This document shows, one piece after another, positions 45,166 through 53,540 of a stretch of DNA of 64,000 nt. A program made the position numbers and the translations under genes. The number at the start of each line of letters is the position of its first letter. Positions within the stretch are counted from its first letter, which is position 1. This DNA is from Bog-793 sp963761425 (GTDB lineage: Bacteria > Actinomycetota > Acidimicrobiia > Acidimicrobiales > Bog-793). The stretch spans positions 299,289 through 363,288 of the forward strand of contig CAVXGQ010000002.1 of assembly GCA_963761425.1 (NCBI GenBank), given 5' to 3'. The notes beneath the pieces are model-generated. The model was not told the origin of the DNA. It did not search any database and worked only from the letters and a program-made list of their open reading frames with translations.

Positions 45166-46467
45166 GTGCTCACCACGCTCGATCTGCGCGGCACGTCGCC
45201 TGCGGTGCCGGCGGACTTGCCTCGGCCGGATCAGACCGGTGCCGATCTCGTCGTGGACGTGCGGGCCATCCTCGCCGCGGTGCGGGCGCGCGGTGACGAG
45301 GCGTTGCGCGAGCTGACCCGGCGCTTCGACCGGGTCGAGGTTGACGAGCTGCGGGTGCCGGCGTCCGAGGTGGCCGCCGCCCCGGGGCGCGTTGGGGCCG
45401 AGCTCGCCGCGTCGCTGCGGGCGGCCGGGGCCGCGATCGAGGCCTTTCACCGGAAGGGGCTGTCTCGTCCCAGGACCTTCGAACAAGACGGGATCGAGAT
45501 AACCGAGTTGTTGATCCCGGTTGGTCGGGTCGGCGTCTACGCGCCCGGCGGACGGGCGACCTACCCGTCGAGCGTGTTGATGACGGCGATTCCAGCGCGG
45601 GTCGCCGGTGTCGGCTCGATCGCCTGCTGCACGCCGCCTGGAGCCGATGGTGCCGTCCCGGCGGCCATCCTGGCGGCCGCGGCGATCGCCGGGGTTGACG
45701 AGGTCTACCGGGTCGGTGGTGCACAGGCGATCGCCGCCTTGGCCTACGGGACGGAGTCGATTCCCAAGGTCGACGTCGTCGTCGGACCGGGTTCGAAATG
45801 GGTCTCCACCGCCGAGCAGGAGGTGCGGGGCGAGGTGGGGGTACCGGCCGCCTTCGCGGGGCCCTCCGAGGTCGTGGTGGTCGCCGACGGCACGGTGCCG
45901 GTCGAGTGGGCGGCGATCGACGTGGTTGTGCAGGCCGAGCATGGCCCTGATGGTTTCGCCTGGCTGGTGGCGTGGAGCGAAGAGGTCGCCGCGGCGGTGA
46001 CCGCGGCGGTGGGACGTCTCGTCGAGGCCTCCCCGCGGCGCGAGGAGACCAGGGCGGCGCTCGAATCCGGCGGGTACGTGGTCCTGGTGGACGGGCCGGA
46101 GCACGCCATGGCGGTGGTGAACGCCATCGCACCCGAGCACCTCGAACTCATGGTCGAGCACGCCGAGGGTCTCGTGCGGCTGGTGCGCAACGCCGGGGCG
46201 GTCTTTGTCGGCCCGTTTGCCCCGGCCTCATTGGGGGACTACCTCGCGGGGCCGAGCCACGTGCTGCCGACCTTCGGGACCGCCCGGTTCTCCTCCGTCC
46301 TCGGAACCGAGGACTTCCTTAGGCGTTCGCATGCCATCCGGGTCACCGAGCGGGCCGCGCGACGCGTGGCGAACGACGTCGCGACCATCGCCGAGGCCGA
46401 GGGGCTCCCCGCCCACGCCGAGTCGGCGCGGCTGCGTGCCGGCCGGCCGACCTGGAGCGCCCGGTGA
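45166..46467 (+). CDS. hisD: Histidinol dehydrogenase
   Basis: 433-residue zinc- and NAD-dependent enzyme for the last two steps of histidine synthesis. Visible: PVGRVGVYAPGGRATYPSSV near residue 120, VYRVGGAQAIAALAYGTESI, DVVVGPGSKWVSTAEQEV, FAGPSEVVVVADGTVPVEWA, VVQAEHGPDGFAWLVAWSEE (zinc ligand His) and IAPEHLELMVEHAEGLVRLV (catalytic Glu-His). FLRRSHAIRVTERAARRVAN follows near the end. All zinc and catalytic positions look intact. The GTG at 45166 is chosen for the -10-like element 7 nt upstream. Its stop shares GTGA with hisC. Confidence 0.97.
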   Translation: MLTTLDLRGTSPAVPADLPRPDQTGADLVVDVRAILAAVRARGDEALRELTRRFDRVEVDELRVPASEVAAAPGRVGAELAASLRAAGAAIEAFHRKGLSRPRTFEQDGIEITELLIPVGRVGVYAPGGRATYPSSVLMTAIPARVAGVGSIACCTPPGADGAVPAAILAAAAIAGVDEVYRVGGAQAIAALAYGTESIPKVDVVVGPGSKWVSTAEQEVRGEVGVPAAFAGPSEVVVVADGTVPVEWAAIDVVVQAEHGPDGFAWLVAWSEEVAAAVTAAVGRLVEASPRREETRAALESGGYVVLVDGPEHAMAVVNAIAPEHLELMVEHAEGLVRLVRNAGAVFVGPFAPASLGDYLAGPSHVLPTFGTARFSSVLGTEDFLRRSHAIRVTERAARRVANDVATIAEAEGLPAHAESARLRAGRPTWSAR

Positions 46468-47564
46468 GCCCCGCCCAGGCCGATCCGCCCCGGCCGGTGC
46501 CGCGCCTCGCCGGGTCGATGTGGTCCGGCTACCACTCGCCCCAGGTCGACGTGGCCGTGCGGCTGAACACCAACGAGGCGCCGGAGCCACCGCCGCCAGA
46601 GTTCGTCGCCGCGCTGGCGGCCGTCGCCGGGGAGATCGCCCTCAACCGTTACCCGGACCGTCGGGCGACGAGGCTGCGGACCGCCCTCGCCGAGCTGCAC
46701 CACCTCCGCACCGAGCAGGTGTTCTGTGCCAACGGCTCGAACGAGGTGATCCAGTCGCTACTCCTCGCCTACGGCGGGCCGGGGCGCAGCTGTGTGCTGT
46801 TCGAGCCGACCTACGCGCTGCACGCCCACATTGCGCGCCTCACCTCGACCGCCGTCGTGGAGGGCGAGCGGGATCCCGGCTATCTCGTCGATTCCGCCGA
46901 GATCGACCGGGTGCTCAACCTGGCGGCCAAGACCGGCCCGGGCGAGCCGGCGATCGTCTTCCTCTGTTCGCCGAACAATCCGACCGGACTCGTGGAGCCG
47001 GAAGAGACCGTCGAGGCGGTGCTCGGGCGAGCACCCGGCCTCGTCGTGGTCGACGAGGCCTACGTGCAGTTCGCCCGCGGTTCGGTGCTCGATCTCGTCG
47101 AGTCGTACCCGAACCTGCTCGTGCTGCGGACGTTCTCCAAGACGTGGTCGCTCGCCGCGCTCCGCCTCGGCTACGCCCTCGGCGATTCCGAGGTCATCGA
47201 GGCGCTGTTCCAGGCGGCGTTGCCCTACCACCTGGATTCCCTGAAACAGGAGGCGGGGCTCCTCGCCCTGCGGTTTACGACGGCCATGGACGCGCGGGTG
47301 GCGCACCTCGTCGCCGAGCGGGGCCGGGTGCTGGCGGGGCTCGCCGCGCTGGGGCTCGCGGCGGTGCCTTCGGAGTCGAACTTCGTTCTGTTCTGCACCG
47401 GCGACCAAGACGCCCACGCCGTCTGGGAAGGCCTCGTCGCCCGGTCGGTTCTGGTGCGGGATCTGTCGGGTTGGCCGCGGCTCGCTGGCCACCTGAGGGT
47501 GACGATCGGCAGCCCACCGGAGAACGATGCCTTTCTCGCGGCTCTTGCCGAGGCGATTGGCTGA
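46464..47564 (+). CDS. hisC: Histidinol-phosphate aminotransferase
   Basis: 366-residue fold-type I PLP enzyme. Visible: VRLNTNEAPEPPPPEFVAAL at the N-terminus, FCANGSNEVIQSLLLAYGGP, VFLCSPNNPTGLVEPEET, VVVDEAYVQFARGSV and the PLP Lys in LRTFSKTWSLAALRLGYALG near residue 230. It converts imidazole acetol phosphate to histidinol phosphate, with glutamate as amino donor. The GTG overlaps the hisD stop, and 48 bp separate it from hisB. It is possible, as in other bacteria, that it also serves aromatic transamination. Confidence 0.96.
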   Translation: MSPAQADPPRPVPRLAGSMWSGYHSPQVDVAVRLNTNEAPEPPPPEFVAALAAVAGEIALNRYPDRRATRLRTALAELHHLRTEQVFCANGSNEVIQSLLLAYGGPGRSCVLFEPTYALHAHIARLTSTAVVEGERDPGYLVDSAEIDRVLNLAAKTGPGEPAIVFLCSPNNPTGLVEPEETVEAVLGRAPGLVVVDEAYVQFARGSVLDLVESYPNLLVLRTFSKTWSLAALRLGYALGDSEVIEALFQAALPYHLDSLKQEAGLLALRFTTAMDARVAHLVAERGRVLAGLAALGLAAVPSESNFVLFCTGDQDAHAVWEGLVARSVLVRDLSGWPRLAGHLRVTIGSPPENDAFLAALAEAIG

Positions 47565-47612
47565 TCCGGAGCGCACTTCGCCGCCGGGACCCTGACGCGC
47601 GAGGCTGTGCCG

Positions 47613-48236
47613 ATGGCGAAGGCTTTTTATCGGGCGACGGCCGCGCCCCGGCGTGGTGAACGACGCCGCAAGACGGCCGAGAGCGACATCTTCGTTCAGC
47701 TGGATCTGGACGGGACGGGCCGGGTTGAGGTCGGGACGGGATTGCCGTTTTTTGACCACATGCTCGATCAGCTCGGCACCCACGGGGGTTTCGACCTCGT
47801 GGTACAGGCGACCGGCGACCTGCACGTCGACGCCCATCACACCGTCGAGGACACCGGAATCGCTCTCGGCGAGGCGCTGGCGGCGGCCTTCGGAGACAAG
47901 GCCGGTATCCGCCGCTTCGCGTCGGTGGCGGTGCCGCTCGACGAGGCCCTCGTCGAGGTGGCGCTCGACGTCTCGGGGCGGGCCTTCTTGCGCTATGAGA
48001 TCGAATTTGCGCCGGACACACCGGGCCTGGGATCACCTCCTTTCGACCCCCAGCTGGCCGAGGAGTTCTGGCGCGCCTTCGTGACGGCCTCGGGGGTGAC
48101 CCTCCATGTCGCCTGCCGCCACGGTAAGAACACCCACCACGTCTTGGAGGCGTCGTTCAAGGCCGTCGCCCGGGCCCTGCGCGACGCCAAGCGCATCGAC
48201 GGCGCCGCGGTGCCCTCAACCAAGGGGGTCCTCTAG
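47613..48236 (+). CDS. hisB: Imidazoleglycerol-phosphate dehydratase
   Basis: 207-residue manganese enzyme that dehydrates imidazole glycerol phosphate. The two His-rich metal motifs are GTGLPFFDHMLDQLGTHGGF and HVDAHHTVEDTGIALGEAL, and CRHGKNTHHVLEASFKAVAR carries the third. There is no N-terminal histidinol-phosphatase domain as in enteric HisB; the phosphatase must be encoded elsewhere. The ATG at 47613 is preferred with GAGG 8 nt upstream; a GTG at 47607 would add two residues. It is in the same transcript as hisC and is followed 3 bp later by hisH. Confidence 0.96.
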   Translation: MAKAFYRATAAPRRGERRRKTAESDIFVQLDLDGTGRVEVGTGLPFFDHMLDQLGTHGGFDLVVQATGDLHVDAHHTVEDTGIALGEALAAAFGDKAGIRRFASVAVPLDEALVEVALDVSGRAFLRYEIEFAPDTPGLGSPPFDPQLAEEFWRAFVTASGVTLHVACRHGKNTHHVLEASFKAVARALRDAKRIDGAAVPSTKGVL

Positions 48237-48239
48237 GCG

Positions 48240-48878
48240 GTGATCGCGGTGCTGGACTACGGGATCGGCAACCTGCGGTCGGCGGAGAAGGCCCTCCTCC
48301 GGGTGGGGGCGGACGCGCGTCTCGTCTCCTCGCCGGCCGAAGCCGCCCGGGCCGCGGGGGTCGTGCTTCCTGGGGTCGGCAACTTCGGCGCCTGTGCGTC
48401 GGCGTTGCGGCAAAGCGGGCTCGACCGGGTGGTCGGCGAGGCAGTCGCGACGGGAAAGCCGATGCTCGGCGTGTGTGTCGGTTTCCAGCTGCTCTTCGAC
48501 GATTCCGAGGAGAGCCCGGGGGTGGACGGCCTGGGGGTGTTTTCCGGCACCGTCACCCGGCTCGTCGGCGGGGAGAAGCTCCCCCAGATGCAGTGGAACG
48601 CCCTCGATCGCGTGCCCGGTCGGCAGTCGGTGCTGCTCGCCAGGCTTGGAGAGCATCCCTGGTTCTACTTCGTCCATTCCTACGCCCCGGTCCCGGTGGC
48701 AACGAGCGGGTCTGCAGTGGTGGCGACCTGTGACTACGGTGGGCCGGTGGTCGCGGTGGTGGAGCGCGAAAATTGCTTCGGGACCCAGTTCCACCCCGAG
48801 AAGTCCGGCAACTCGGGTCTCGCGGTCCTGGCCGCTTTCGCCGAGCGCTGTGGCGGCGTGGCCGGCGCGCCCACCTAG
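48240..48878 (+). CDS. hisH: Imidazole glycerol phosphate synthase, glutaminase subunit
   Basis: 212-residue class I glutamine amidotransferase that feeds ammonia to HisF. Visible: VLDYGIGNLRSAEKALLRVG at the N-terminus, VLPGVGNFGACASALRQSGL, the nucleophile Cys in MLGVCVGFQLLFDDSEESPG near residue 80, and the His-Glu pair in FGTQFHPEKSGNSGLAVLAA near the C-terminus. The usual GICLGMQ pattern reads GVCVGFQ, still a functional amidotransferase elbow. The GTG start at 48240 lies 3 bp after hisB. Confidence 0.96.
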   Translation: MIAVLDYGIGNLRSAEKALLRVGADARLVSSPAEAARAAGVVLPGVGNFGACASALRQSGLDRVVGEAVATGKPMLGVCVGFQLLFDDSEESPGVDGLGVFSGTVTRLVGGEKLPQMQWNALDRVPGRQSVLLARLGEHPWFYFVHSYAPVPVATSGSAVVATCDYGGPVVAVVERENCFGTQFHPEKSGNSGLAVLAAFAERCGGVAGAPT

Positions 48879-48893
48879 ACAGGGAGCAGGGCG

Positions 48894-49646
48894 ATGGAGT
48901 GCATCCCTTCGATCGACATCCGGGGGGGACAGGCGGTGCGGCTGCTGCGCGGCGAGTTCGCCCACGAGACGAACTACGGCGACCCGGTCGCCCGGGCGCT
49001 CTCCTACGTCGCGGCGGGCGCCAGTCATCTCCATCTCGTCGATCTGGACGCGGCGCGCACCGGTCGCCTGGTGAACGAGCGGGTGGTGCGGGAAATCGTC
49101 TACCAGGCCCGGGTCCAGGTGCAGTTCGGCGGGGGGGTGCGCACCATCGAGGCCGCGGACGCCCTCTTCGCCGCCGGGATCGGCCGTGTCGTCATCGGCA
49201 CCGCCGGCATCGAGGACCCGGAGTTCGCGCGGCGCCTCGCCGGGCGCTATCCGGACCGTGTGCTCATCGGACTCGACCACCGGCGGGTAACCCTCGGCGG
49301 CCGGACCGTGCGCGAGCTGGCGGTGCGGGGCTGGAAGGAGTCGACCGGCGTCGACCTCGCTTCGGCCCTGCACACCTTCGACGAGCTGCCGCTCGCCGGC
49401 GTGGTCGTCACCGACATCTCCCGTGACGGAACCCTGGAGGGTCCCGACCTCGACGGCTGCCGCTACGTTCTCGGCGAGACGCGCTTCCCGGTCATCGCCT
49501 CGGGCGGCGTCGGTACCGCGGCGCATCTCAGTGCGCTGGCCGCGCTCGAGGTGGTGGATCACCGACTCGACGGGGTGATCGTGGGACGTGCCTTTGCCTC
49601 GGGCAAGCTCTCGGTCGCCGACGCCATCGCGGCGTGCGCAGTCTGA
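48894..49646 (+). CDS. hisA: ProFAR isomerase HisA, possibly bifunctional PriA
   Basis: 250-residue TIM-barrel isomerase for the fourth step of histidine synthesis. The phosphate-binding repeats are visible: CIPSIDIRGGQAVRLLRGEF at the N-terminus, LVDLDAARTGRLVNERVVRE, VQFGGGVRTIEAADALFAAG, GTAGIEDPEFARRLAGRYPD and VVTDISRDGTLEGPDLDGCR. In many actinobacteria this protein (PriA) also performs the TrpF reaction. Here a separate trpF is present at 54.4 kb, so dual function may be unnecessary. The ATG is preceded by AGGGAG. The 3' end overlaps hisF by 13 bp. Confidence 0.95.
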   Translation: MECIPSIDIRGGQAVRLLRGEFAHETNYGDPVARALSYVAAGASHLHLVDLDAARTGRLVNERVVREIVYQARVQVQFGGGVRTIEAADALFAAGIGRVVIGTAGIEDPEFARRLAGRYPDRVLIGLDHRRVTLGGRTVRELAVRGWKESTGVDLASALHTFDELPLAGVVVTDISRDGTLEGPDLDGCRYVLGETRFPVIASGGVGTAAHLSALAALEVVDHRLDGVIVGRAFASGKLSVADAIAACAV

Positions 49647-50395
49647 GGATCATCCCCTGCCTCGACGTCGACCGCGGTCGCGTCGTGAAAGGGGTGAACT
49701 TCGTCGGCCTGCGTGACGCCGGCGATCCCGTCGAGCTCGCCCGCCGCTACGACGCCGAGGGGGCCGACGAGCTCATCTTCTTGGACATCACCGCCTCGAG
49801 TGACGACCGGGCGATCCTCATCGACCTGGTGGCCCGCACCGCCGACGAGGTCTTCATCCCGCTCACCGTCGGCGGCGGGATCCGGACGCTCGACGACGCC
49901 CGTCGGATCCTGCGGGCTGGGGCGGACAAGGTCGCCGTCAACTCGGCGGCGATCGCCCGTCCCCAACTCATCGTCGAGCTGGCCGCGACCTTCGGCAACC
50001 AGTGCGTCGTGGTGGCGATAGACGCCCGGCGCACCGCCGACGGCTACGAGGTCTATTCGCATGGCGGGCGCCGCCCGACCGGTCTCGATGCGGTGGCCTG
50101 GGCGGTCGAGGCCGAACGCCTCGGGGCGGGCGAGATCCTCCTCACCTCGATGGACCGCGACGGGACCGAGGCTGGCTACGACGCCGATCTCGTCAGTCAG
50201 GTGGTCGAGGCCGTCGGCGTCCCGGTCATCGCCTCGGGCGGGGTCGGGAACCTCGGGCACCTCGTCGAAGGTGCCGCCGCCGGAGCCGACGGCGTGCTTG
50301 CCGCCTCGGTCTTCCACTACCAGGCGTCGACCATCGCCGAGGCGAAGGCCTACCTCGCCGACCACGGGATCGTGGTCCGCCCGCCCGGGGCGTAG
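49634..50395 (+). CDS. hisF: Imidazole glycerol phosphate synthase, cyclase subunit
   Basis: 253-residue TIM-barrel cyclase that works with HisH. Visible: RIIPCLDVDRGRVVKGVNFV with the catalytic Asp at the N-terminus, LIFLDITASSDDRAILIDLV, PLTVGGGIRTLDDARRILRA, GADKVAVNSAAIARPQLIVE, LLTSMDRDGTEAGYDADLV with the second catalytic Asp and PVIASGGVGNLGHLVEGAAA. Both active-site Asp positions are present. The GTG overlaps hisA by 13 bp. The gene ends the co-transcribed his block, 42 bp before a GroES-like gene with its own promoter element. Confidence 0.97.
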   Translation: MRSLRIIPCLDVDRGRVVKGVNFVGLRDAGDPVELARRYDAEGADELIFLDITASSDDRAILIDLVARTADEVFIPLTVGGGIRTLDDARRILRAGADKVAVNSAAIARPQLIVELAATFGNQCVVVAIDARRTADGYEVYSHGGRRPTGLDAVAWAVEAERLGAGEILLTSMDRDGTEAGYDADLVSQVVEAVGVPVIASGGVGNLGHLVEGAAAGADGVLAASVFHYQASTIAEAKAYLADHGIVVRPPGA

Positions 50396-50424
50396 GGCCG
50401 GACCCGCTGTCGCCGGGCGCGCAC

Positions 50425-50430
50425 TACCGT
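50425..50430 (+). promoter_or_regulatory. -10-like TACCGT for the GroES-like gene
   Basis: TACCGT ends 7 nt before the ATG at 50438, downstream of hisF, and would drive the GroES-like gene and hisI independently of the his operon. Confidence 0.45.
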
Positions 50431-50437
50431 CGTATCC

Positions 50438-50797
50438 ATGGCGGTTGCCCGTTTGCCCCGTCGTGGCGACAAGTCGCCCAGCACGGTGAAACAGCCGATC
50501 ACGATGGTGAACGACCGCGTGCTCGTCCAGGTTCCCGATCCCGAGGGGGAGCGCCGCTCGCGTGCCGGCATCCTCATTCCCGCCACCGCGCAGCTCAGCA
50601 AACGGCTCACCTGGGCCGAGGTCGCGGCGACCGGTCCGAATGTCCGCACCGTCAAGGTCGGTGACAAGGTGCTGTTCAACCGGGAGGACTGCTTCGAAGT
50701 CGACGTGCAGGGCGAGGACTACCTCATCCTGCGCGAGCGCGACGTCCAAGCCCTGGCGACCGAACGCCTCGACGGCGGGACCGGCCTGTACCTGTGA
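50438..50797 (+). CDS. GroES-like co-chaperonin, second type
   Basis: 119-residue protein with the chaperonin-10 fold: MVNDRVLVQVPDPEGERRSR, AGILIPATAQLSKRLTWAEV, ATGPNVRTVKVGDKVLFNRE and DYLILRERDVQALATERLDG. A basic N-terminal extension of about 22 residues precedes the fold. The mobile-loop region and the tail (GGTGLYL) resemble the second GroES-like protein that many actinobacteria carry apart from the groES-groEL operon. It is preceded by its own -10-like element and overlaps hisI by GTGA, so hisI expression is tied to it. The partner chaperonin is not in this window. Confidence 0.85.
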   Translation: MAVARLPRRGDKSPSTVKQPITMVNDRVLVQVPDPEGERRSRAGILIPATAQLSKRLTWAEVAATGPNVRTVKVGDKVLFNREDCFEVDVQGEDYLILRERDVQALATERLDGGTGLYL

Positions 50798-51189
50798 CCG
50801 AGCCGAGGCCCGCGGATCGACCCGGGTCCGGGGTGGCCCCGGCGCCGGGGGCGGAGTTGTCTGCCGCCGGGTTCGACGACGTGAAGTTCGGGCCCGACGG
50901 GCTCGTCACCGCCATCGTCCAGGACGCGACCTCGCACGAGGTCCTGATGGTGGCGCACATGAACGAGGAGTCGCTCCGGCGGACCCTCCAGTCCAAGAGG
51001 ACCTGGTTCTACTCCCGCAGCCGCCGGGAGCTGTGGCCCAAGGGTGAGACCTCGGGCAATCGCCAACGGGTACGCGGCGTGCTCGTCGACTGCGACGGTG
51101 ACGCGCTGGTCGTCGAGGTCGACCAGGAAGGCTCGGGCGCCTGCCACACCGGGGCACGCTCGTGCTTCATGCGTCACCTGGCCGGCTAG
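50794..51189 (+). CDS. hisI: Phosphoribosyl-AMP cyclohydrolase
   Basis: 131-residue metalloenzyme for the third step of histidine synthesis. Visible: VTAIVQDATSHEVLMVAHMN, WFYSRSRRELWPKGETSGNR and DCDGDALVVEVDQEGSGACH with the Mg-binding Asp cluster and zinc-binding Cys, continuing HTGARSCFMRHLAG. There is no fused HisE pyrophosphohydrolase domain, and no hisE gene follows. About 20 disordered residues precede the fold. The GTG shares GTGA with the GroES-like stop. Confidence 0.95.
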   Translation: MTEPRPADRPGSGVAPAPGAELSAAGFDDVKFGPDGLVTAIVQDATSHEVLMVAHMNEESLRRTLQSKRTWFYSRSRRELWPKGETSGNRQRVRGVLVDCDGDALVVEVDQEGSGACHTGARSCFMRHLAG

Positions 51190-51209
51190 GCCCGCGAGGC
51201 GGGCACCCG

Positions 51210-52109
51210 ATGACCGAGCTCGGGGTGGTCGAGACCTACGCCGCGCTCCACCAAGGCGTGGTTGGGCTGGTCGCGGCCGCCGACGTGGTGACGTTGCGCG
51301 GACCCGAGGCGCTGAGCTACCTGCAGGGGCAGGTCTCCCAAGATCTCCGTGATCTCGCGCCCGGCGATAGCGTCGAGACCCTGGTCCTTTCCCCCCAGGG
51401 CAAGCTCGACGGCTACGGGCGCGTGGCGTGCACCGGCGACTCGACGGTCTGTGTCGTGGTCGATGGGGGTTGGGGCGAGGAGATGCTGGCGCGGTTGCGG
51501 CGCTTCAAGCTGCGCGTGGCCGTGGATCTCGAGCTCGGTTCGGGGCCGGCGGTGTTGCTGCGCGGACCCGGGGCAGGACCGGCCGCCGCGACGATCCCGG
51601 CGGCGATCGTGCTCACGGTCGACTATCCGGGTTTTTCCGGTCGTGACCTCGTGGGCGTGGGGGTGCTGCCGAGCGGTGTCCCCGAGGGTCACCCCGGCGC
51701 TTACGAGGCGGCGCGCATTGAGGCCGGTCTTCCCGCCATGGGTCGCGAGCTCACCGCCCAGACCATTCCCCAGGAGGCCGGTCTTGTCGCCCGGGCGGTG
51801 AGCCTCACCAAGGGCTGCTACACCGGTCAGGAACTCGTGGCCCGAATCGACGCCCGGGGGAGCCGGGTCCCGCGCCGGCTGGTGGGATTCGAGGTCGGAT
51901 CCGGCACTCCCGTCGCTGGCGACACCGTGGCCGTCAAGGCCAAGTCGGTCGGGGTGCTCACCAGTGTGGCCTACTCGCCGCGCACCGCCGGTGCAGTGGC
52001 CCTCGGTTACCTGCGCCGGGAGGTCGCGGTGCCGGCTCGGGTCGAGGTGGTGGGGGCGGGCGCGACCTATCCAGCCGAGGCGTCCGAACTGCCTTTGTGG
52101 CGCCACTGA
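51210..52109 (+). CDS. ygfZ: Folate-binding protein YgfZ (GcvT-like)
   Basis: 299-residue tetrahydrofolate-binding protein of the GcvT fold that assists iron-sulphur cluster assembly. The folate-binding start is VVTLRGPEALSYLQGQVSQD near residue 29, with LSPQGKLDGYGRVACTGDST further on. The family hallmark K-G-C-Y-x-G-Q-E is intact in VSLTKGCYTGQELVARIDAR near residue 210, followed by RRLVGFEVGSGTPVAGDTVA. The ATG at 51210 is 20 bp after hisI, possibly in the same transcript. It converges on the histidine kinase gene with 12 bp between. Confidence 0.92.
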   Translation: MTELGVVETYAALHQGVVGLVAAADVVTLRGPEALSYLQGQVSQDLRDLAPGDSVETLVLSPQGKLDGYGRVACTGDSTVCVVVDGGWGEEMLARLRRFKLRVAVDLELGSGPAVLLRGPGAGPAAATIPAAIVLTVDYPGFSGRDLVGVGVLPSGVPEGHPGAYEAARIEAGLPAMGRELTAQTIPQEAGLVARAVSLTKGCYTGQELVARIDARGSRVPRRLVGFEVGSGTPVAGDTVAVKAKSVGVLTSVAYSPRTAGAVALGYLRREVAVPARVEVVGAGATYPAEASELPLWRH

Positions 52110-52121
52110 GACGGCGTCGGT

Positions 52122-53540
52122 TCAGCTGGCCGCGGCGATCCTGGAAAGCGTCACGGTGATGCGGGTGCCGTGGCTCTCGGTGACCGGAGAGGTCACGTCC
52201 AGCTTCCCGAACATGGCGGCGGCGAGCTCGGAGACGATGGCGAGACCGAGCCCGGTGCCGGCCGAGCGCGCCGGGAAGCGGCTGGAGGTGAAGTGGCGAT
52301 CGAACACCCGGGGGAGGTCGACGGGGTCAATCCCCGGGCCGTCGTCGGTGACCGCGACGGCGATTTTTCCGGGGGAGCTCGGCGCGCAAGAGACCTCGAC
52401 CCCGCCGCGGGCGAACTTCAAGGCGTTCTCCGTCAGGTTGGCGACGATCTGGCCGAGCCGGTCGCGGTCGGCCCGGACCCACAGGTCCGGCCCGGTGACG
52501 ACCTCGAGCGCCACCCCCGCCGCCTCGAACTCGTAGCGCAGGGCCCCGGCGGCTTCGGCGACGACCTCGCCGGCGTCGATCCTCGCCGGGTGCAGCGAGA
52601 ACTGATGGGCGTCCAGGCGGGCCAGGTCGAGCAGGTCCCCGATGAGACGCTCGAGGCGAACCGCCTCGGCGACGACGACCGAGGCGGCGTGGCCGGTGTC
52701 GGGGGTCACGCCCTCGGCGATCGCCTCGGCGTAGCCGCGGATCGACGTTAGCGGGGTGCGCAGGTCGTGCGAGACGGACAACAGGAACTGCCGGTCCAGG
52801 TCGCGCAGGTCCTCGAGGTGTGCCGCCATCTGGTTGAGCGCCCCGCTGAGGGTTGCCAGTTCGGCGTAGTCGTGCCGAGACGCCACCAGCCGGGCCGAGA
52901 AGTCACCGTTCGCGATCTGGGCGGCGGTGTCGGCCGCCGCGACGACCCGGCGTGCCACCCGCCGCGAGATCACCGCGGCGGCGAGGGCCGCCACGAGCAG
53001 CGAGATCCCACCGGCGAGGACGAAATACGAGACGCTCGTGTCCGAGTAGCTGACCTCCCGGGCGAGGAGGAACGACACGGTGATCCCACCGGACGAGAAG
53101 AGCGGCACCGCCGCGAAGGCGAGGTGCGAGTTGATGCCCGAGGTCGCGTCCCCCGCGGAGAGCGCCTTGGCGTTGATGGCCCGGGGGGAGAAGTCGAGTC
53201 TCGGGACGGCGTGGATGAAGGCTCCCTTGGCGGAGGTCTCGACGATCGAGGCTTGTTTGATCCCGGCGACCGAGCTGATCAACGGGAGGACCTCGGCGAT
53301 GATCTGCGAGGCGTTCCGGTTCGTTTTGTTGAGCGCCTGTTCGCGGTGAGCGAGGTCGACGGTCTGTTGCAGGACGAGCCGTCGGGTGTTGTCGGCGGCG
53401 GCTTGCCGGACCAGGTACAGGCTCACCCCCCCGGCGCAGGTGAGCGCCACGGCGAGCACGGCGACGAAGGCGAGGCTCACGCGCACCCCCATCGACCAGT
53501 GGCGCCGCCCGGGGGCGAGCGACCGAGGACTCAATCGCAC
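52122..53540 (-). CDS. HAMP-containing sensor histidine kinase
   Basis: 472-residue membrane kinase. The first membrane segment is near residues 20-42 (VSLAFVAVLAVALTCAGGVS), an extracytoplasmic sensor region runs to about 180, and the second membrane segment is FVLAGGISLLVAALAAAVIS. A HAMP domain follows (IANGDFSARLVASRHDYAEL). The H-box is SVSHDLRTPLTSIRGYAEAI near residue 262. The catalytic domain has NLTENALKFARGG (N-box), VTDDGPGIDPVDLPRVFDRH and GTGLGLAIVSELAAAMFGK (G-box). It phosphorylates the response regulator whose 3' end it overlaps by 10 bp. The signal is unknown. Confidence 0.94.
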   Translation of the reverse strand: MRLSPRSLAPGRRHWSMGVRVSLAFVAVLAVALTCAGGVSLYLVRQAAADNTRRLVLQQTVDLAHREQALNKTNRNASQIIAEVLPLISSVAGIKQASIVETSAKGAFIHAVPRLDFSPRAINAKALSAGDATSGINSHLAFAAVPLFSSGGITVSFLLAREVSYSDTSVSYFVLAGGISLLVAALAAAVISRRVARRVVAAADTAAQIANGDFSARLVASRHDYAELATLSGALNQMAAHLEDLRDLDRQFLLSVSHDLRTPLTSIRGYAEAIAEGVTPDTGHAASVVVAEAVRLERLIGDLLDLARLDAHQFSLHPARIDAGEVVAEAAGALRYEFEAAGVALEVVTGPDLWVRADRDRLGQIVANLTENALKFARGGVEVSCAPSSPGKIAVAVTDDGPGIDPVDLPRVFDRHFTSSRFPARSAGTGLGLAIVSELAAAMFGKLDVTSPVTESHGTRITVTLSRIAAAS

